Shown: piece after piece, positions 1-11,366 of the stretch
Position numbering within the stretch: position 1 is the first letter of the stretch
How the letters are laid out: the number at the start of each line of letters is the position of its first letter
Source of the DNA: Sinonovacula constricta
Taxonomy: Eukaryota > Mollusca > Bivalvia > Cardiida > Solecurtidae
Length of the DNA stretch: 64,000 nucleotides
Direction: 5' to 3'
Assembly: GCA_007844125.1 (NCBI GenBank)
Contig: CM017559.1
Coordinates: 31,533,926 to 31,597,925 of the forward strand
The notes under the pieces: generated by a model
What the model was told of the DNA's origin: nothing
Seen by the model: only the letters and a program-made list of their open reading frames with translations
Databases searched by the model: none
Program-made: the position numbers and the translations under genes

Positions 1-1270
1 TGCATATATCTAAGTGTGAGCTAAAAAAAGGGGGAAGGCCAAGCCAGAAATATGTTTATATCGTCGTAAGTGTGCTATGATATAAAATAGCATATATCCA
101 TATTTAACTATCCATCCGAAGGGCGTTTTGTTGAACTGCTTCTTGTTATAAAATTGTCATGACAGCCGTTCAGTCCCAATTAGCCGTATGAAGCATAACT
201 AAGCAAGATAACAAATTAAACGTTGTTAGATGTTTCAGAGTGCTAAGAATCAACTTCACACTTCGAAAACGCAAATCGTTAATTTGCTGTAAAAGTTTGA
301 GACGAAAATTCAAGGGCAAACAATATATTAGACATAAATAAGGACATTTAAACGTAAAAACTAAAACTATTACCAAAATACATTGACACTGATTTTCAGC
401 TGAAAGCAAATATTTAGAAGTATATTGTTGTTGATGTTTTTTTTTCAAAAAATATCAGTAAAATTTGGTTTTATTCGCTAGTATCTCGCAGTCTGACCTT
501 TTAGATGTGAGAAATAAATATCTTTCGGTTTACACGTTTCTAGGTCATTCAGACCTGGTTTAAACAACTTTATGACTGGTTAGAAGTGTGTCCTAACTTG
601 ACCTTAGGACTGTGGCATCCACAAGTTATTTTAAACAGTGTGCATATTTCTAAGTGTGAGCTAAAACAGGTGAAGGTCAAGCCATAGTTTTATATCGTCG
701 TAGCTGTGCCATGATATAAAATACGCATACGTCCATATTTAACTATCCATCCGAAGGGCGTTTTGTTGAACTGCTTCTTGTTATGATAAAGTTGTCATGT
801 CAGCCGTTCAGTCCCAATTAGCCGTATGAAAAAAAAAAAAACTAAGCAAGATAACAAATTTAATGTGGTTTGATGTTTCACAGTGCTAAGAATCACCTTC
901 ACAATAAGAAAACGCGAATCGTTAATGTTTTCACTATTTCTGTGAAGTTTGAGACGAACATTCAAGGGCAAACAATATTTAAGACATAAATAAAGACATT
1001 TAAACGTAAAAAGTAAAACTATTACCAAAAGATATAGACACTACACTGAGTTTCAGCTGTAAGCAAATATTCAGAAGTATATTATTTTTGAAAAACTTAA
1101 AGTACATTTCAAAAAATACCAGTGAAATTTGGTTTCATTCGCTAGTATCTCGCAGTCTGGTCTTTTAGATGTGTTAAATAAATATTGTTCTGTTTACATG
1201 TTTCGACGTCTTTCAGACCTGGTTTAAACAACTTTATGACTGGTTAGAAGTGTAAAATTTAAAGAATATT
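1..1270. repeat. Two direct copies of a ~640-bp unit
   Basis: The window opens with 'tgcatatatctaagtgtgag' and the same sequence returns at 641 ('tgcatatttctaagtgtgag'). Colinear similarity then runs on through 'ccatccgaagggcgttttgt', 'gtcccaattagccgtatga' and 'tcgctagtatctcgcagtct'. The period is about 640 bp with scattered substitutions and small indels. The short open frames here (minus strand, about 170-448 and 795-1028) are the same frame in both copies and match no family I know, so I treat them as non-coding. Related sequence recurs at 3180-3640 and 9230-9640. Confidence 0.85.
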
Positions 1271-3150
1271 TTTGTTATTGTCTTCTCCGCCCCTTTTTGG
1301 CGTTGCTCTTTTTATAAAAAAAAACGTAGGTGTGTTGTCCTACGGGGATTTGGCGTGAATGTTTGTGTTGTAATAAGATACATTGATATGAAAACGTCGT
1401 TGAAAGAACTGAATGACGAAGTTGAAGATATATAGCAGACACATGTGAGAATACAGTAATTAAACAGGTGGTTGTGTATCACATGCTCGTTTATAAAAAA
1501 AAAACGTAGGTGTGTTGTCCTACGGGGGTTTGGCGTGGATGTTTGTGTTGTAATAAAATACACTGATATGAAAGCGTCGTTGAAAGAAATGAATGACGAA
1601 GTTGAAGATATATAGCAAACACATGTGAGAATGCAGTAATTAAACAGGTGGTTGTGCATCACATGCTCGTTTATAAAAACAAACAGACAGCGTGTGCATA
1701 TCGACCTATTGAACCATGTTTTTTTAAAGGGTAAACCACTTTCAACATAAATATGGTTATCTCTATCTACATTCCATTATCAGGATATTTCTCTTTTATG
1801 AATACGAGACACCCGTGGAAGATATAGCCGGTGTATTAACGATGTATGAAAGAATGAAGATGACAGAAATTATTTTTAGCTTGTTTTACTTATATTATTA
1901 TCTCCTGCTGTAATTCCAATAATTACGCTTATTGTATATAAACGAAATGCTGCGTTATGTTCTGCAGAAAACAAATTTAATTTGACTGTTTTCTTGGCAG
2001 CATTCCAAATCCAGTTGTACTGGATGACACTTGTTAGTAAGTGTTTATAATTTCTAGTTAATTGTCATAGTAGTACTATAATCATTCATAGCGCTTCGTG
2101 GGAAATATGTTGGCATATAACGTGGTTGAAGTTTATTAGAAATATGGATTGGCACCGACCAAAGGCGAAGCTATGAGACCGCTATGTGTCCCTAAAATGG
2201 ACATTGTCACCTTCAATTCAACAGTAAGTTAAGAAAGTTATATAAACGGCTATTTTCGTTTTTTGTTTTGTTTATGAACTTGGTTGCTAAATTTGCAATA
2301 TACTACTGTTTATAAGAACGAAGTGGCTTGAAAACTCTTTAAAAGAATGAGAAACTACTACTGCGCCATAAAACGATCACTGCGGCATATATATGAAAGA
2401 CACTGTACAAAACGTATATTAATACCTTGTCAACTGTGTCAATCATAAGCAAAGAGATAATCCCCTTCACTTATGTCTCTAGATTCTCATTTCCTTAACA
2501 ATGTACAGAAACTGTTATAAATAACGAAAACTGTCAAAGATTTCACAAGGTTAAATTGAACTTTTACTAAAACATAAAAGTTAACATAACATAAAACGTT
2601 ATTTTCCGGCGATCGTCTTCCGGTAAACTCCCCAAAATTGTTCTGTAGAAGTTTTAACTCTGCGTTTCGGTCAAACAAAAATCAAACTATTATATTTTTC
2701 CTTCTTAGGAAAAAGCAATGATTTCGGTTCACTAGAATATGAGGAATACTTATATCATTACATGTAAAATGACATATAATTAAATTGAAATAGAATGATA
2801 AGTAATCATTCCAGAACAACTGGATGGCAGAAGAAGTAGACATGTGAAGCTTTTGAAAAGACTGCATATGCCTTATTTTTCATTAATCTTCTGACGATAC
2901 TACCGATTTTAGTCGTATGTCCATTTACCAGATTTGAAATTTCAGTTTTCTAAAACAATAACATAATTACCCAGGAGACGCCAGTTTATCACGTTTACGA
3001 CATCTTTTACTTCTTTTTTTACTGTTTTTTTTCTGCTTACGTTACTTATTTTGGCGACTTCAAAAATAGAAAAAAACGCCACTGGCTATGCTGTGATATA
3101 TGTACAAAGGAACAAGAAAATCGCGTCCGTTGCGGTCTAGTTTTCAAGAC
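640..3150. repeat. Large block repeat, copy I (internally deleted)
   Basis: This is the first of three diverged, same-orientation copies of a multi-kilobase block. Landmarks in order include 'aaatgctgcgttatgttctg' (about 1946), 'ggattggcaccgaccaaagg' (about 2146) and, near the end, 'gaaatttcagttttctaaaa' (about 2936) and 'ggctatgctgtga' (about 3084). The same landmarks occur in the same order in copy II (3160-6990), and many also in copy III (9200-14450). Copy I lacks much of the middle. No protein-coding potential is recognised, so the block could be the remnant of a large transposon or a segmental duplication. Confidence 0.65.
1310..1675. repeat. Tandem duplication, ~180-bp unit
   Basis: The segment starting 'aaaacgtaggtgtgttgtcc' at about 1321 is repeated from about 1501 with the same order of landmarks ('ttggcgt', 'gttgaaga', 'aacaggtggttgtg', 'cacatgctcgtttataaaa'). 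The minus-strand 116-residue open frame over this stretch is simply the translated duplication. Weaker matches lie at about 3745-3910 and 11370-11540, as part of the larger block repeat. Confidence 0.8.
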
Positions 3151-3159
3151 TGCCGTTTT

Positions 3160-6100
3160 AAACTACTTCTGTTAGGTGTCATAATATAAAAAATCTCATT
3201 TTACCATCCAGCAGAATCGCATTCAACACAGTCGTTGTTAGAATACTTTCTTAACAACTGTTCAAGCGAAATTAGCCGTATGAAATGTAACAAAAGATGA
3301 TCATAACCTACCCTGAATAAGCATTTTATTAAATTACCTTTTATGTTGTTAAACGTTTCACAGTTATAAGAATGTCTTTACAAAGAGAAAACGCAAATCA
3401 TCCTTGTTTTCACAATCTTAAAAAAGGTTTGAGACGAGTTGCCAAGGACAAAAACAAATTTATTGCCAAAATATATGCGGTACGATTATACAATACTTTG
3501 GAAACGTCGAATTTACGGAAGCAGGCATTTTCGTTGTTGTTTTTCCAAATACATACTTCATAAATATGGTTTCTTATATTAGAATGTCGCATCCCGACAT
3601 TTAAAGTGTTGAATATACATTTGTTCTGTAGTTCCATTTTGACGTATGTAAGATTTGGTTTCGACTGTTGTGTGACTGCTCATAACCTTTAGAGATCAAT
3701 ATCCTTTCTGTATTACAGCTAATGTGCTTTACTTTTTCATAAAACGTACTTAGGTTGCCCAACAATGGTTTGGCGAGAAGATTTCTGATGTGTTTGTAAT
3801 GTATTTGTTTTTCAAATATTTATTGCTACGTCAGATATAGAAAGATTATTTAAAGAACTGATTGACAAACGACGCGTTTATAGAGACATTAAGACAACCA
3901 TGTCACATTAGAAAACTAATATACAAAATAAACCTTACTGGTATCGATAATAATAATGATTAACAGATAGAAAAAAACGGAACTCGGGTACACATTAAAA
4001 GTTTACTGTTTTAACAAAACTTTCAAAAAACTGACACAAAAAATACAGAAAAATACAGAAAACATTAAGACAGGCAAATATACAAACATACATTTAATCA
4101 GCCCAGCTGATCCGACATGAAGCTAATGATTCACAGTCTGACAGACATGAATCATTTAACAACAGTGATTAATGATACCGTGTTCCGTGTTGAAACAACA
4201 CTTGCCCTAATCAGATCAGCCTCTAGTTTTGACACATTAGTCTATCAGCGCTTGGTATAAAAGTTGCGACCCAAGCGACGTATAGCCTTATGTTATCAGT
4301 CTATCAAAGCTTGTATTAGCCAAGGTCTTAATCAAAATTTAAGCTGCGGTTTAACGGTGAGGGGGAGGAAGATGTGGACTCATTTAAAATCTTAAGCTAC
4401 CTTGAAACAACAGTTGACCTGATCAGATCTGCCACTCAACATTATATACAATGCCGGTCGCGTAACTTTATTTAAATTTATAATGACACTTCACAACTAG
4501 CCAGTATAAGTGATTTTTGCTTCCGCGTTGTAAAATAGCTCCCGGTAAAAATAACAAAGATTCTATAAATATAACATATATATTAACATTCAATAATATG
4601 TCGATGGCGTCCTTTCCGAATACGGCCACCCCTAGCCAACATAGTAAGTACAGTAATAAAAGACATATAATTCATAAAATTATATATTATAATTATACTA
4701 CATGAAAATAGATGATGATGAATAAAGAACTTTATAACTTGGTTTAAATTCCATTTTGTTTCTTTCTACATTTTCAATAATTACACCCATTGAATTTAAA
4801 CCAAATGCTGCGTACATCCTCACACAGAGAAATCACTGGGAACTAATAGTGTCAACTTGATGTTATTTTCATGAGGGCATTCCAAGTCCAAAAACTTACA
4901 CACTAAAGTGTTTATCATCAAACAAAGGCGACAGCACAGCTATGCGTCAGTCATAATTGAACAGTGTTTCAATTAATCAGTAAATCAACAGTAAACGCAT
5001 TGTTAGTATTCGTTTTGCCAAAATCCTCGCCTAAGTTTTGAATTTCCACTGAAGGCGTTTTGGATCTGGTTGCTTATCAAAATTGAGAATTTTAATATGT
5101 TACTGCTGTCAATATATACAGAAATAATGTTTTTTACATTCTGTATAACCATGGGAAAATATATTGGTAATTATTTTCGCAAGGTGAATATATCTACTCA
5201 TCAATAACCGGCTTTTGTTTAATTCAATGCGACGTTCAACCAATCACTATTACAATGTAACCCCAGCCCCACCCCACCCCCACCCCTAAAAAAATTAATG
5301 TCTTCTCTTCTGTGTCACATCATATGCAAAAAGATAATCACCAACATCTAAAGCTTAGATTTGCATTTAAAAAGTGCATAGAAATAGTTATGAATAACGA
5401 AAATCACCAAAGACATGGGGATTTTTAAATGGAGCTTTTACTTAAATATGATGTCTACTCTAAAATAGCTCTGCGAAGGCAGCGTTTAACTACCTTTGAT
5501 TAAATACCACCAAGTGTTAGGTCTATTGGAAGTTAAACTCCTGTCTACTTAATTGTAATTTTTACACCTATAAAAGTGCAATAAAATAAAAAAAAATCGG
5601 AAAAGAGCTGGAACAAAAAAGTCTTTTTGTCTCAAATTTTACTAGAAAATTACATAAAATAGCATGCATACGAGATAACAAACGAGCCAGGAGCGTATCG
5701 ACCATGACGTAACCACTCGACCAGTCAGACGGAAACGACATTTCAAAATGACTTCTTATAATGTTGAAGATTTTAACATGACATGGACAAGAACATCTAT
5801 GTGGATACCAATTTTAGGAAGTTAAAAGGGGCTATAACAGCGCATTAGACATAAAGTTTTACTGAATTTAACACTTCATATGCGGTAGTAAATTTTCTTT
5901 CCATTTTTTTTTTCTTGCATGTGAACCAACTGGCACGCAGGACCTTTAGATCACAACAAATCATTAAGTCCGATGGTGCCCATGGCGTATTTTTCGGCAT
6001 ATTAGACTAAACACTGACTTTCATGCCTCCTTTGGGAGCTCATTTTGAATACTAGACATTGCAATAAATTTCTTCTTTTTTCTTACTGAATCCTGATTTT

Positions 6101-6990
6101 ATTGCCCTTCATCCTGTCATATAAAACAAGTGCCTTGGGATAAGACGCAAAAGTTTAAGACTATGTAGTCACAAAGAATGTCAGCTATTATAACATCACG
6201 CATCGTATTTCCTTTCTAGTTGATGCTAGTTGATTAGCTTTAGAGCGCTCGCGTGGTAGAAATTAAATTTTGTGTTGCACATTCTGGATATGACCAAATT
6301 TTGTTTTATGAAACCAAACAGAAAGCCTGTTTTAAGGAATCACGCATCGCGTTTCCATTCACCACACCACACCATACCATGTCATACCATTTTACATACT
6401 TGTCATGATGTTGTTTTACTTTCAGTCGTTCTGCAGAAGGGTTTAATTAGCGTTTGTTATAGTAACTATTATATATTCATAAAATTGCAAAATTTGCTTA
6501 TTGTGTCTTTTATTGGTAATTATATTCTTTAACTAATGTTCAAAAGATAACAAATGCTCATATCACAATAGGTAAAAGATATAATTTTCAAAACACATTG
6601 CAAATAGGATGATTATTTCAGAACTGCTGCCTGGCAGAGAGTAATAGACTGGAGACGATTTGCTCGCGAAAGACCGAATGTTTTCCCTCATCTTCTCACG
6701 ATGTTACCGATTAGTCATATGTCCACATACCAGATATGAAATTTCAGTTTTCTAAAACAGTAACATGATCATCCAGGAGATGCCAGTTTATCACATGTAA
6801 GACATTGTTACTTCTTCCTTACTTTTTGTTTCTGCTTACGTTTATTATAACGATTTCGAAAAATAAAAACGTCGATGGCTATGCTGTGACACATGTACAA
6901 AGAATCAGGCGAATCGCTCCGGTCGCGTTCTAATCTGTCGTTTTAAAACACTTCTGTGATCATTTCTTAAAAAGTCCCTTCTAAAAGTAG
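3160..6990. repeat. Large block repeat, copy II
   Basis: This is the most continuous copy of the block. It begins like the 640-bp unit ('ttagccgtatgaaatgtaac' about 3271) and continues with 'ggttgcccaacaatggtttg' (3753), 'aatcagcccagctga' (4096), 'aaatgctgcgtacatcc' (4803), 'caaaatcctcgcctaag' (about 5020), 'cgaccatgacgtaaccac' (5699), 'acaagtgccttgggataag' (6127) and 'gaaatttcagttttctaaaa' (about 6737). Copy III shares these as far as about 6220, and copy I shares the terminal part. It includes a C-rich run at 5260-5286. Open frames inside are short, unrelated to known families and taken as chance. Confidence 0.65.
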
Positions 6991-7204
6991 TACAAAAGAG
7001 TCAAGTGTGACCTACAGTGACCTGTTTAATTAGTGTGTGGTAGATTAAATTTGGCAGTTTTCATTATTTGACTTCAGAAAGGTGGCATTTACTGTCTAGA
7101 GAGCGTTAATTAAAGCGCCCATGGTAAGTTGTACTTTACAGAAAGCATCGTAAACCTACCTAAATTAGTTTCGCTCTAATACAAATCATTAATTTCGTAG
7201 TTGG

Positions 7205-7395
7205 AAGTAGTAGCAGAAGCAGCAGTAGTAGTAGTAGTAATAGTAGTAGTAGTAGTAGTAAGTAGTAGTAGTTGTTGTTGTTGTTTTTGCTGTTGTAGTA
7301 TAAGTATTTAGTGGTAAAAGTAATAATAATAATAATAATAATAATAACGATGATAATTATAATAAGTAAATAATTAAAAGTAATAATAATAAAGG
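7205..7395. repeat. Microsatellites (AGT)n, (GTT)n, (AAT)n
   Basis: Adjacent trinucleotide tracts: agt/gta repeats around 7205-7270, gtt repeats near 7270-7285, then aat repeats at about 7321-7346 and again at 7381-7392. The stretch 6990-7205 before them holds nothing I can identify. Confidence 0.9.
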
Positions 7396-7593
7396 AATAC
7401 TTATTTTTACCATTATTATCATAATTATCATCATTTCAATCAATATTTATATATGTATAAATTATTCAAGAGTTATTTGCCTATTTAGCCAGATGTTTAT
7501 ATCTCAAAGTGTAGGAGTCTGTGAAATAGTTAAATGCAATGTTTTATTTAGAAATATAACGGCTTGTACTGTCATGAAATGGTCAAATTTGCA

Positions 7594-7970
7594 ATAAGAA
7601 TATATGACAAAGTCCTATGAGTATTGCAACATATACCAAACTCCGAAAAGGCACAGAACAAAGGTATTTCACATGCAAGCCAATCGAAAAGTAAGAACAA
7701 ATTTGTAATGAGTCATTTAGGAAAAGAGCAAACCCGACAGTTACCCCCTTGGAACGGTCAGTCGGCAATATGGACCAACTGGGGTGCTTAAACCGGTTTT
7801 ACAGAGCTCTAACCTCGCACTTCCTGACGAAATTCTCAAATGCAAGCAACGAAAAGAAAAACGACCTATTTAAAAACAAAATGTCCATGCGCTGATATTT
7901 TCTATACGTTATGACGAAAGTAGTGACGTCATCGAAAAATAATGTCCACATAGTGTTCAGAAAAGGAATA
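7594..7970 (+). repeat. R element copy 1 (dispersed repeat, unnamed family)
   Basis: The element starts 'gaatatatgacaaagtccta' and contains the marker sequences 'aaaggtatttcacatgcaag', 'ggaacggtcagtcggcaata' and 'ggggtgcttaaaccgg', then 'cctcgcacttcctga' and 'aataatgtccaca'. At least eight other full or partial copies lie between 8955 and 23125. It is embedded in 117-bp repeat sequence ('atggtcaaatttgcaata' immediately precedes it), so it probably inserted into an existing array. No coding frame or polymerase III box was recognised; the family is unknown to me. Confidence 0.75.
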
Positions 7971-8027
7971 TGGTATTATTTCGATATGAAAAACAACACA
8001 AAAATGGTTGACCACAAATAAAATTAA

Positions 8028-8560
8028 ACATTTGGATAGCCACATAAATTATTAGTCTCCCTTCCTTACTGATTGGTTTATAACGCATGCATGAGATCGT
8101 ATTTGAATACGGGCTTTAATGACATAGAATGGTCAAATTTGCAATACACTTGGATAGCCACATATCAATTAGTCTCCTTCTCTCACCGATTGGTTTTTAA
8201 TGAATACACAGGATCGTACTTGACTAAAGCTAGTACTGACATGGAATGGTCAAATTTGCAATTCATTTGGATAGCCACATATCAATTAGTCTCCTTCTCT
8301 CATTGATTGGTTTATAATGAATACACAGGATCGTACTTGACTAAAGCTAGCACTGAAATAGAATGGTCAAATTTGCAATACATTTGGATAGCCACATATC
8401 AATAAGTCTCCCTCTCTCACTGATTGGTTTATAAGGCATGCATGTGATCGTATTTTAATACGGCTTGTACAGACATGGAATGGTCAAATTTGCAATACAT
8501 TTCGATAGCCAATAATCAGTTAGTCTGCCCCTCTCACTGATTGATTACGAATATATCTTT
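8028..8560 (+). repeat. 117-bp tandem repeat, about 4.5 units
   Basis: The phrase 'ggtcaaatttgcaat' recurs starting at 8131, 8248, 8365 and 8482, exactly 117 bp apart. Each unit also contains 'ggatagccacatatcaatta' and 'ctcactgattggttta' variants. Because 117 is a multiple of three, one frame stays open (8073-8306), but it shows no family resemblance and I do not call it a gene. An isolated unit end occurs at 7581, just before R element copy 1. Confidence 0.9.
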
Positions 8561-8954
8561 CTCATCCATATTTCGGGGAGTCTTGGTATATCTACGCTGA
8601 ATCACATTGGTGTAATAGGTATCTACCTGCTGATGACAAGATCGGATTAAATAAGGAAACGATGTTGAAAATAAGCTTTCAGTATGGAGCCCCTTACACT
8701 ATGTGTTTATTTATCATTATTCTAACTTTGTCATGATAAAAAATTTCCAATGTTATAAAATCCTACAGCCTTAACTACAGCAAGTCTGAATCTAGATCCG
8801 CATTTTCTTCGGAAGAAAAAAAGGGAATTTCTCAAATAGTTCAACGTATGCTTTATGATCTTATTTTTGAAATAGCCCGACATAAGTATGCTTCAAATAT
8901 TTAATTTATTTTACACTCAAGAATTAAGTACACCCCCACCCCGCCAAAAAAAGC

Positions 8955-9185
8955 ATTTTAATCATGTCACTACTTTCCTTTTAATGAAGTCATCACTTTT
9001 TTCACTATTTTGTTTAAAATTTTGTTTCCATATCATACCTTGCATTTGAGAAACCCCTGATCAAGTGCCAGTTTAAGTACCCAAAATCGGCTCTTTTTAC
9101 TGGTATGTGAATACCTTTGTCCTGTGCCTTTTCAAGATGTGATATGTTGCAATACTCACAGGACCTTACCCTATATTCTTATTGG
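8955..9185 (-). repeat. R element, inverted partial copy
   Basis: Read on the minus strand, 'caatactcacaggacc' and 'cctttgtcctgtgccttttc' are the reverse complement of the R element start, followed by the 'gtttctcaaatgcaag' part near 9050. This is the only inverted R copy I found; the others are all in + orientation. The flanking 8560-8955 holds nothing recognisable. Confidence 0.6.
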
Positions 9186-9898
9186 AACTATGGAGAGACG
9201 TGTCAATGATATTATTCTATAATAGTCCCGATTATCTGTGTGCCATAATATTAAATAAACCAACATTCACGTTTAATTATCCAGCGGAAGCGTGGTTTGA
9301 CGCGTAGTTTCGCACTCAACTCAGCCGTTATGAGAAAATTGACTTGACAACCGTTCAAGCAAAATTAGCCGTATGAAAAGTAACAAAACATGATAATAAA
9401 TTACTCTGAATATGCATTTTATTACTGCACTTTATATGTTACTACATGTTTCACAGTTCTAAGAATGTCTCAACAAAAAGGAAATCGCAAATCAGCATTG
9501 TTTTCGTAATCTTAATGAAGTCTGAGACGTGCATTCAAGGACAAACAATATTTAAGCCAAAATAATGACATTTAAAGGTAATAAATAAACCGATCACCAA
9601 AATTCATTTACATTAAGTTTTAGCTGCACGCATGTCAAAATTACATAGTATTTTGGGCACGCTGACCTAACTAAAATCTGTAATTTTAGTATATATTTTT
9701 TTACACACAAACACTTGATAAATAAGATTTCTTGATTAGAATGTCGCATTCTAACATTTAAAGTATGTTAAATTAACATTGCTATGTTTACAAATTTTGG
9801 CGTATTTTGGTTTCGATAAGTTGTTGGAATAATTATAAGTGTAGTCTTTTGAGATCAATTTCTTTTCTGCGTTACATCTATTCGGCTTTGTCTTGTTT

Positions 9899-10535
9899 AT
9901 AATGAGAATATGACAAAGTCCTATGAGCATTGCAACATATATCAAACTCTGAAAAGGCACAGGACAAAGGTATATCACGTGCAAGCCAAGTGAAAAGTAA
10001 GAACAATTTTGTATGATTCTAAAAGAGCAAACCCGACAGTTACCGCCTTGGAACGGTCAGTCGGCAATATGGGCCGACTGGGGTGCTTAAACCGGTTTTA
10101 CAGAGCTATAACCTCGCACTTCCTGATGGGTTTCTCAAATGCAAGCATTGAAAAGAAAACTGATCTATTTGAATACGCAAATGTCCAAGCGCTGATGTTT
10201 TCTTTAATAAGTCATGACGAAAAAAGTGACGTAATTAAAAAATAATGTCCACAGTGTTTAAAAAAGAAAGGGGTATTATTTCGATTAGAAAACTTAACAA
10301 AAATGGTTGATTATAAGTGAAATTAACTTTTTGAATCAAGAAAAAACATGACCAGAGAAGAATAAATGGTTGCAGCATCCTGTTCGTCTGAAGATGGAAT
10401 TGAGGAACCAAAGTCCAATGTCCATCAAAGGAAATACACGTAACAATCCTTACAGGATGAATTAAATGACAACAAAGATTACATGCACGGAGAGATTTTT
10501 TAAGACCGCCACACTGCACAAGTTACATTGTTGTA
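9899..10535 (+). repeat. R element copy 2 (longest uninterrupted copy)
   Basis: Runs from 'gagaatatgacaaagtccta' through 'ggaacggtcagtcggcaata', 'aataatgtccacagtgttta' and 'caaaatggttgatta' types of sequence to 'gaccgccacactgcacaagt'. The last part matches the sequence on both sides of the LINE fragment at 22.8-23.07 kb, which defines a full length of roughly 630 bp. The open frames at 10009-10245 (+) and 10235-10519 (-) are not shared in a way that suggests protein coding. Confidence 0.75.
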
Positions 10536-10539
10536 ATCA

Positions 10540-11366
10540 TGAATGAGAATAAATAACAAGGTCCTATGAGCATTGCAATGTATATCAAACTCTGAAAAGG
10601 CACAGGACAAAGGTATTTCATGTGCAAGCCAAGTGAAAAGTAAGAACATTTTTTATGATTCTTAATTAGCAAACCCTACAGTTACCGCCTTGGAACGGTC
10701 AGTCGGCCGACTGGGTGCTTAAACCGGTTTTACAGAGCTATAACTCGCACTTCCTGATGGGTTTCTCAAATCCAAGCAATGAAAAAAAACCAGATCAATT
10801 TGAATACGCAAATGTCCAAGCGCTGATGTTTTCTTTAATAAGTTATGATGAAAGTACAATCGGAACACCTCGGATAATTCACAAATCATCTCTCGGATGT
10901 ATGTAGGTAGTCGGATCACCTCGGTCACTTATCTTAATGGGACTTCTTTTGAGACAGACGTCAAAACAAAGATGGCAGCTCGGGTGACAGTTCACTACAG
11001 GACGGTGACAGTAAAACTTTTATTTGTGGCGGCTTCAAATTTAAATCATCCAATTTTAATTTACCCAGCGCAGCAGACACGCAGCTGTCAAACGATGGCA
11101 GTGTTAATGTTTTGTGCGAACTACTTAGGCATATTCTTCTTCCGACTTCCGGCAAACAAAACGATCGTGATTTCATTAAGTATTATTGCACCAGATACAT
11201 CCGAGGGATGATTGTCCCGAGGACGGAATTACCCGAGGAGTTCCGATTGGATGAAAGTAGTGCCGTCATTGAAAGATAATGTCCACAGTGTTTAGAAAAG
11301 AAAGGGGTTTTATTTCGATAAAGAAAATAAACAAAAATGACTGATTGTAAGTGAAATTAACTTTTA
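10540..11366 (+). repeat. R element copy 3, split by a MITE and 3'-truncated
   Basis: Starts 'gaataaataacaaggtccta' immediately after copy 2 and follows it closely to 'aagttatgatgaaagta' (10841-10856). A 393-bp inverted-repeat element then intervenes, and R sequence resumes at 11250 with 'gatgaaagtagtgccgtca' followed by 'aataatgtccacagtgttta'. It ends at about 11366 near 'agtgaaattaactttt', where block-repeat sequence resumes. Confidence 0.75.
10857..11249. mobile_element. Mutator-like MITE copy 1, 17-bp TIRs
   Basis: The left end is 'caatcggaacacctcgg' and the reverse complement of the right end is 'caatcggaactcctcgg', so the 17-bp terminal inverted repeats differ at one base. A direct repeat 'gatgaaagta' flanks the element at 10847-10856 and 11250-11259. 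The other R copies are continuous across this site, so the insertion is directly visible. A second copy lies in inverted orientation at 24262-24620 with a 9-bp duplication. Duplications of 9-10 bp are typical of Mutator-like transposons. A 104-residue open frame (10897-11211) has a related but shorter counterpart in copy 2; it is probably not a gene. Confidence 0.88.
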
